From the NCBI GenBank assembly GCA_003024985.2, contig PXIH01S0004040.1: 12,240 nucleotides of DNA; one strand, 5' to 3'. The DNA comes from Euperipatoides rowelli (taxonomy: Eukaryota > Onychophora > Udeonychophora > Euonychophora > Peripatopsidae). A program made the translations under genes and the position numbers. Numbering within the stretch: position 1 is the stretch's first letter; each line of letters begins with the position of its first letter. This document shows positions 6,246-12,240 of the stretch, piece after piece. The notes below the pieces were generated by a model. It saw only the letters and a program-made list of their open reading frames with translations. It was not told the origin of the DNA and made no database searches.

Positions 6246-8339
6246 CTTCCCATTCACAGCTTTTTAAACTCATTAAAAACAGAAAGAAACGGTTGAATGC
6301 ACTTGTAGTTATGAGATTTATGAATATGAATACAACTTATATGATCTTGCTTTGGTCTTTGACAATTAATTCACTGCCAGCAATGATAGGAATTTGACAA
6401 AGTAAGCTAATGAAAGAAACCAATACTGTGCCACCTGAGATGATTATATCTAATTAGTAGATACAGAAAACTAATTATGAATACAATGACTGCATATACA
6501 ACTGTCCAAAATTATTAGTCATCAGAAATAAAGACTTATCCCCAGCCAGCTGTTCAAGCAGCAAGACTAAAGGTCAAAAGCCTGAGAGACTGTATGTCTA
6601 TGATCAACCATCAGAGAAAAGATTTCTGATAGACATGACATTGGAGTCATCAATAATATTATAATATCACTTGTGAACAAAAACACTTAGTGGCTACAAA
6701 TAGGTTCAAATATATATCAAACTGTTTCTTGGGTAATTATTATAGGTCCTGAGTTTGCTATACAGTTGGCCAGCATACCCAGGGAAGGAAAGGTAATAAG
6801 GATCTTAAAATAGAATCTGTTGGATCTGATAATCAGGCTTTTAAGTAAATCCAAAATCACTGCAATAGGATGAGTGGTTGAGGAGGATAGAACTAATTAT
6901 ATTTTTCAGCATGTTTTAAAAAACATTGCAGAATAATGATGAATAGTCTTTACCTGGTAAAGAGAAGACAATCAAAAGTCAGCAGAGAGAGCTTCGGTGA
7001 ATTAAAAGTATGATGGTACAATTCACAATCATGATTCAAAGAAATACAGTACCGGTATATAACAAAAATTAATTTTAAATCAATGGAATAATAAAATAGC
7101 AAATTATATATGGATAGTATATGTAGTAACTGTTAATGGAGTTGGAGTGTAGATAGTTTATGTGGTGATTAGTCTACATGAAGATAGAACAATCACAGTA
7201 AGGTACTAATTAATACTGTATCAGCAACCATTTGAAGATTGAATTCTTTTTGATTTTGAATTTTCTTTGCTATATTCAGCTTGTTTGGATATTGAAATTA
7301 ATAATTTTTAATTATTGATATACTTCAGTATTTTGAGTCCTCAATGATTGAGAATTAAATCTAACTTGCTGTATTGTCATACAGTAGCCTTTTTTTTTTT
7401 TTTTGCTAACCTTTTAAATAGAAGAGAAAAGAGATAAAATTTGTTTCAGTTTTTCCTCCTTTTGTGCAGTTTCCCTTAAAATTTTGTTTCAATATAGCAT
7501 AATTTTATCCATTTATTAAATTAATAGTATAAATAAATGATGTGAAACAAAGATTTCCAACTTCAGTTTTGCTGAAGAAAATTGGCTTTTTATATGACAA
7601 TCTAAGCTTTTACCAGTCAGCTATCAGCTTGACACTAGCTGCCCAGGATTTTTAACTTTTGCCAGCAAATTATACGGTAGAGAGTAAATCAGTTGCACTG
7701 GATGCTGAGCGTACATCTTATTACCTTATCACCTTTGCCTTTTAAATAATTCAAAGGATAGTTTCACTAAACACTCAGCATAGCCTGAATTACCTCAGTA
7801 CATTTATTAATTTATGTTAATTTTCATTCAATCGTGGAAGATTTTTGATTCATTTTTTAGCAAAAAAATATGTTAACGTGCTCAAAAAAGTCTGTGTATT
7901 TTTATGCATTTATGTCAAATACATCTTCTCTATAGAATATTGTCCTACTGTTCCTATAAGATTTCAATTCTACATGCTAGATTTTCCTTTTATTCTGTGT
8001 CAGCTTCCCTTCAGTGTTTTTTTTTTATCTTAAAATAGAGTACTTAGGGAATCCTTTCTCCTGACTTCATTTAATTTTATGTTTCCCAGTAAAAATCTTA
8101 CCCAACAAGCACCACAGTGTGGTGCCATATGCTCATTTTAATTATTCAGTAAAGTGATTTTAACTGGTTTTTGATTAATTTCTTTGTGTAAGAAAATAAT
8201 TATTTCAACCATTTTACTCTGAATTTGTTGGAAATGGATGACCGATTGGTACAATTTCCTCAATAATTGATCCTGCTATTTATTTTGACCCCTTATCAGA
8301 TTTTGGAGTAATAATTTATGCAGTGAACTTTTTTTGGTA
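6246..8339. other. AT-rich intergenic DNA, no gene seen
   Basis: All frames are closed by frequent stops. The stretch contains a T15 run at 7390-7404, a small imperfect hairpin near 6595-6635, and many short AT runs. No tRNA, rRNA, terminal inverted repeat pair or transposase text was recognised. Confidence 0.5.
7390..7404. repeat. T15 homopolymer
   Basis: Fifteen T in a row. It could be the poly(A) end of a small minus-strand retroposed fragment lying to the right, but no body or target-site duplication is recognisable. Confidence 0.8.
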
Positions 8340-8700
8340 TCTTTGGCACCCCAAATGAAATATAGAAACTTCTTCACCTTCTTCTCTCGGCTCTTGATCC
8401 TTAACTTCAATGACTCTCCTGACCTCCATTCCTAATGCTGAAACATTAGCAGTTTTGTACTTAGCGAAAAAAAATTTAACTTCGAAAAAAAGATTATATT
8501 TATAATTCAAGCATGCTGTTCTGGACTGAGGAGGAAATGGAGTAGACTGCCCAGCATAATATAGAGATGTTGATTCAGCTAGACGAAATAGATTGATGCC
8601 TGCACCTTGATCAGTCTTTCCCACCTATCATCATCCAGATCCCAATTCCTGAACCAGCCCAAGATGCCAACCCACAATAGATAATTAATTGCACCTAATA
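8340..8700. other. GC-richer block with a weak 102-codon minus-strand frame
   Basis: The block at about 8340-8660 is less AT-rich than its surroundings. A minus-strand frame runs from 8624 to 8316 (102 codons) but its text matches no family I know and its base use looks like open sequence by chance. Just upstream on the same strand, about 8590-8655, a second frame reads NWDLDDDRWERLIKVQ before a stop, which looks more protein-like. These may be remnants of one old coding repeat broken by a frameshift. There is not enough to name it. Confidence 0.25.
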
Positions 8701-9734
8701 AAAGTAATAGATATAGGCTAGAAGTGTAATGCTATGTTAGATGGAGAGCTGAAATAAAAAATATATAACAAAAAATTTGATATATGAAATTAGGAGCAAT
8801 AATATCCAGATGTTACTAGGATGAGTGGTTGGCAAGGTTGATGAGGCCTTGAATTCAATTTCTTGAAGACTGCTTCAGTGATATCAGGATCATATCACCT
8901 ACCAGGCCTATGGTTGTGTCCGGTTGAATGAGATTTTAACAAGCCTTCAAAATAAATTATTCAAGTATACAATAATAGTGAATTTTTCTCTAGAATCTGA
9001 GTATAAAAATTGATATTTTGAAAAATGTGCAACAACAATAAAAATAAAGATAGTTTGACAGAATGATTTACGAATTTAAACAAGATTTGATTTAAATATT
9101 GGTTTATTGGAAAAATATAAATTGAATAGTTTTATTTTATGCTCTTTTTCATCTGAAACAGACAGACATCAACAAATGAGATATCGCAAAAATATGTCAT
9201 ACAACTAAATATTATCAACTATAAAAGTATATTGAAAGTTTTTCTATCGTATTGTTTTCTATGATATTGGTACAAAAATCTCATAAGCTAAAATATAAAA
9301 ATTTCTGACTTCTATTAACACTCAATATAATATTCAAAGTGTAAGGGAAACATAAGGGTTAAATCTATTTGAATGATGAAACTTTAAAAATCAAGGACAT
9401 AAAAAATAAAATAAAAAACCAAAATAAAATGGCTGTATTTCCACAAAACAATAAATAAAAATATAAACTTACACTTGCTACAGACATGTTGTCAATATTA
9501 AAAGTCTTCCAAAGATCGTTGTATTATTCATAGTAGAAGTAACTATGTTTTGGAGGGTTAAGCTTGGGTTGAAATTTAAATTTGAGACAAAAATGTTCTG
9601 GTATGAAATAAAGTTCTAATGATGGGGAAAAAACTGTTTTATGAATTGATTCTTGAAAATAAATTCTTCTAAAAAAAATTAAGTATAAAATAAAAGTTTA
9701 TGTTGCCATAAATTGTATCAGATTGCTTCTATGA
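8701..9734. other. AT-rich intergenic DNA, no gene seen
   Basis: No open frame, RNA gene or repeat pair is supported. A short GC-richer segment at about 8816-8935 is of unknown origin. The remainder is low-complexity AT-rich sequence. Confidence 0.5.
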
Positions 9735-10075
9735 TGAGAATTACAATGTTGGAGACAGTCGAGATTCTTCAGCTTTTTTGGGGTATTATGCAGAGTGGAA
9801 TAGATCAGTGGTGAAAACTGGCCTCAGGTTCCTCTGACTTGTGAACATAATGGGCCAGGGATCTGGTCCACAGTGCTTGGCTTCGGCTATCCTCTGTTTT
9901 AGATGGCTTTTTGTATAGGCCACCACCTTTAATTGGTCTAAGTTGGGTGCTTTATTGGGTACNNGACNTATTGGTCTGAAAAACTTATCTGGATCTGAAT
10001 ACTATTGGATAGGATAGCACAATTTCTCCGGCCGCTGGTGATGAACTGGTGGCTGATTGAAAATGTTATGGGAAA
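9735..10075. other. GC-richer block with unresolved bases
   Basis: A block of about 340 bases stands out by its higher GC content and contains three unresolved bases (9963, 9964, 9968). Every frame has stops. It is probably an old repeat copy or a degraded exon; I do not recognise it. Confidence 0.3.
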
Positions 10076-11135
10076 AATATCAGAGTACAGAAAAATATAA
10101 ATTTTTGCTTACAGCTGTTACTGGTAGACTGGAGATGGGCTTGTGCTGGCTGCAGATCAGCTTGTCTTATATCGGTTTATTCATGTAGTTTTAATATTTC
10201 TTCTGATGATCATAAAAAAATTGGAAGTTAAGTGTTTTTTTTTTTTGTTGATGTAATGTGTTATGAAGATTGAAGTCCTAACCTTTATACCCTTAATTTT
10301 TAGAAATGCATGTTAGGGTAAAAGATTTAGCATATTGACTGTCCCAAGTTTTAATAAAGGAAACCGATCCAATAAGGTTTTAGAGGTGTGATTTGAATGT
10401 TTAAAAAAGTTTCAGTTTCCAATAATTTTTTTAAAAAACTTTACAGATGTTATGTCATCCATAGGTTGGGCCGTTGGGGAACCAAAGGGGGGAGGATTGA
10501 TCCAAGTCCATTGTTAAACAGTGAAGAGGACCCATTGTACTTATCCACAGGAGTTAATATGAGTCATCAGTAATCAAAAATAAGTACAAAATTAAATAAT
10601 TTAAATTGTGGAAACATTTACAATAAAGTCATTTTACAAAATATTAAAAGTTGTGGAAATAAGCCAAATATTAAATAATAAAAGAAAAATGGGAAAATTC
10701 TGACAAGAGAAAGTGAGAATAATAATTTTCAGTTTTAATCATCGTCTCGCTTGAATGAACACCATTAAGTGATGGACTGTAAATTCTGATTGTCTGTCGA
10801 TAAACACTAGGCTAACTGATTGATTATCTTATATGGGGAAAAATCACCCAGGATAACTTTCAGAGAAGAATGTTTAGCTTTTGTAATTTAAGAGGAGCAA
10901 GAGAATATGTTTCAGTTTACTCCAACATTACTGTCTAACTTTAGCTTAACTAAAAATATCGAAAATGAGCATAAAGACATAATCTTTAAAAATAATTTTG
11001 ATCCCATTCAGATAATTCTTAAATAATAATTTATAATTATTAAAAAGGGAAGTGGGGGTGTTCAATAAAGGAATATCACCTAATCAAAAGAAATCACATG
11101 CCAGCATAGCCACATTGTTTACTAAATCTTCTGTC
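10076..11135. other. AT-rich intergenic DNA, no gene seen
   Basis: No gene is supported. It holds a T12 run at 10235-10246 and another short GC-richer segment at about 10440-10555. The segment 10560-11040 is dominated by AT-rich text with many stops in each frame. Confidence 0.5.
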
Positions 11136-11656
11136 TGTCTGTGTACAGAATATAAATCATAATATTTTCTATTTTACAAAAATGATTTGTAAAACTGGGT
11201 GTGAAACATTTGTTAATATTTCAATGATCAATTTTTACAAACTTCAACTTTAATTTAAGTTGGACAAAGATAACAAAGGGATTATAATTATGAATAAATT
11301 TTAATAATTCTCTAAACGGATGTTAAGGGGGTTCTGAGGTATTGATCTATTGTCTATCTCTCATAAAGAAATGTAATCTAATAAAGTTTATAAAAAAGTT
11401 GTTTTGTATTCCAATGCTTAGCAAGATTCTTCCATCAAAAAAATAATAATTACAAATATTAATAAGGCTTATCAGAAGTGACCAAATAGTTAAAAGAAAA
11501 AAATACTGAAGCTAAATACTTTTGTTAATTTATTTTTCCCCTCTAAAGACTCATAAAATGTGCTAATAGAAAAGTATAAAATCTCAAGCTGGGAATTTTA
11601 TAGGTTTTCCCCTTTTCCTAGACTTATTGTCAAACTATTAGACTTATCTTAGTTCT
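11136..11656. repeat. Direct repeat, copy 1 (about 521 bp)
   Basis: This unit starts TGTCTGTGTACAGAATATAA and ends ACTTATCTTAGTTCT, and recurs at 11713-12240 in the same direction with roughly 90% identity by eye, differing by many point changes and small indels in A or T runs. The start lies just after a (CTGT) run at 11131. No frame is open across it and neither Pol III boxes nor terminal inverted repeats were seen, so it looks like a segmental tandem duplication or a satellite monomer. Confidence 0.9.
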
Positions 11657-11712
11657 GATCTTGTCTGTAACTATTGTTGATTATTTACATATTAGTTTAG
11701 TTTATTTATCAN
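11657..11712. other. Spacer between the two direct repeats
   Basis: A 56-base AT-rich spacer that has no clear match before copy 1. If the array is longer than two copies it may belong to the repeat unit, giving a period of about 577-584 bases. The last base, 11712, is unresolved. Confidence 0.6.
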
Positions 11713-12240
11713 TGTCTGTGTACAGAATATAATTTATAATATTTTCTACTTAACAAAAATGATATTTAAAACTGGATGAGAAACATTTGTTAATATTTCA
11801 ATGATCAATTTTTACAAACTTCAACTTTATTTTAAGTTGGAAAAGAGATAACAAAGGGATTATAATTATGAATAAATTTTAATAATTCTTTGAAAGGATG
11901 TTAAGGTGGTTCTGAGGTATTGATCTATTGTCTATCTCTTATGAAAAATGTAATCTAATAAAGTTTATAAAAAGTTGATTTGTATTCCAATGCTTAGCAA
12001 GATTCTTCCATCAAAAAATAATAATTTAGAATATTAATACGAATATTAATATGGTTTATCAGAAGTGACCAAATAGTTCAAAAGAAAAATACTGAAGCTA
12101 ATTACTTTTGTTCATTTGTTCTCCAATAAAGACTCTTTGAGTGTGCTAATAGTAAAGTAAAAAAATCTCAAGTGTGGGAATTTAGTAAGTTTTCCCCATT
12201 TCCTAGACTTACGTCAAACTATTAGACTTATCTTAGTTCT
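11713..12240. repeat. Direct repeat, copy 2 (about 528 bp, reaches the window edge)
   Basis: Second copy of the unit at 11136-11656. It differs by point changes and by a 12-base tandem duplication at 12029-12052 (GAATATTAATAC then GAATATTAATAT) where copy 1 has the motif once. It ends at the last base of the window at exactly the point where copy 1 ends its similarity, so the true end cannot be judged. Confidence 0.9.

Noticed and set aside
6595-6635. Bulged hairpin TGTCTA...TAGACA with an inner ATCAGA/TCTGA stem
   Set aside because: Short stems with a nine-base bulge; expected by chance in several kb of AT-rich DNA.
6685-6715. B-box-like GGTTCAAAT near 6702 as a second Pol III unit
   Set aside because: No A box at a plausible distance upstream and no T arm pairing.
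7050-7057. TACCGGTA 8-base palindrome
   Set aside because: Too short to mean anything without other copies.
7845-8033. Plus-strand 62-codon hydrophobic frame
   Set aside because: Short, AT-driven, Phe/Leu-rich, no neighbours or motif; consistent with chance.
8316-8624. 102-codon minus-strand frame as a real gene
   Set aside because: No recognised domain and no promoter or splice context; kept only as part of an unidentified GC-richer block.
1-12240. CRISPR arrays, bacterial operons or phage genes
   Set aside because: No regularly spaced short repeats, ribosome binding sites or dense coding; the content is eukaryotic repeats.

Overview
The window is a piece of AT-rich eukaryotic, almost certainly animal, nuclear DNA. 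It has no operons, Shine-Dalgarno sites or dense coding. It does have a decayed non-LTR retrotransposon, a tRNA-derived SINE-like unit, poly(T)/poly(A) runs, a (GT)n microsatellite and a few unresolved bases (4317, 9963, 9964, 9968, 11712). An invertebrate is my guess from composition and repeat content; nothing here fixes the species. I see no intact host gene. Layout: 1-225 is featureless AT-rich DNA. A tRNA-like unit with Pol III A and B boxes and a T11 run lies at 226-327. From about 574 to 5316 on the minus strand there is one nearly full-length but dead LINE. Read 5' to 3' on the minus strand it has ORF1 (gag-like, zinc knuckles, about 5295 to 4105), then after only three bases ORF2 (AP-type endonuclease, reverse transcriptase, C-terminal CCHC finger, about 4101 to 806), a 3' UTR and a probable poly(A) tail (T run at 574-584). 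The order EN-RT-CCHC and the style of the ORF1 zinc knuckle fit the L1/Tx1-like branch of non-LTR elements; I cannot place it in a named family. At the 5' end of this LINE sits the most unusual structure in the window: an almost perfect palindrome, arms 5077-5316 and 5322-5561 (240 bp each, 4 mismatches by eye) around a 5-base loop. The right arm is an inverted second copy of the start of ORF1. Both arms carry the same in-frame stop and the same T8 run, and each arm starts and ends with a copy of the same 9-mer (one with a mismatch). From 5562 to 11135 there is about 5.6 kb of AT-rich DNA with no gene I can support, only simple repeats and a few blocks of higher GC content that look like unidentified old repeats. 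From 11136 to the right edge a unit of roughly 525 bp occurs twice in direct orientation (about 90% identical by eye), with a 56-base spacer; the second copy runs to the last base, so the array may continue. No cellular pathway is encoded here. The LINE proteins would together have formed a retrotransposition RNP (ORF1 RNA-binding protein plus ORF2 endonuclease/reverse transcriptase), and a SINE such as the one at 226-327 would depend on some LINE machinery in trans, though I see no shared 3' end linking the two.
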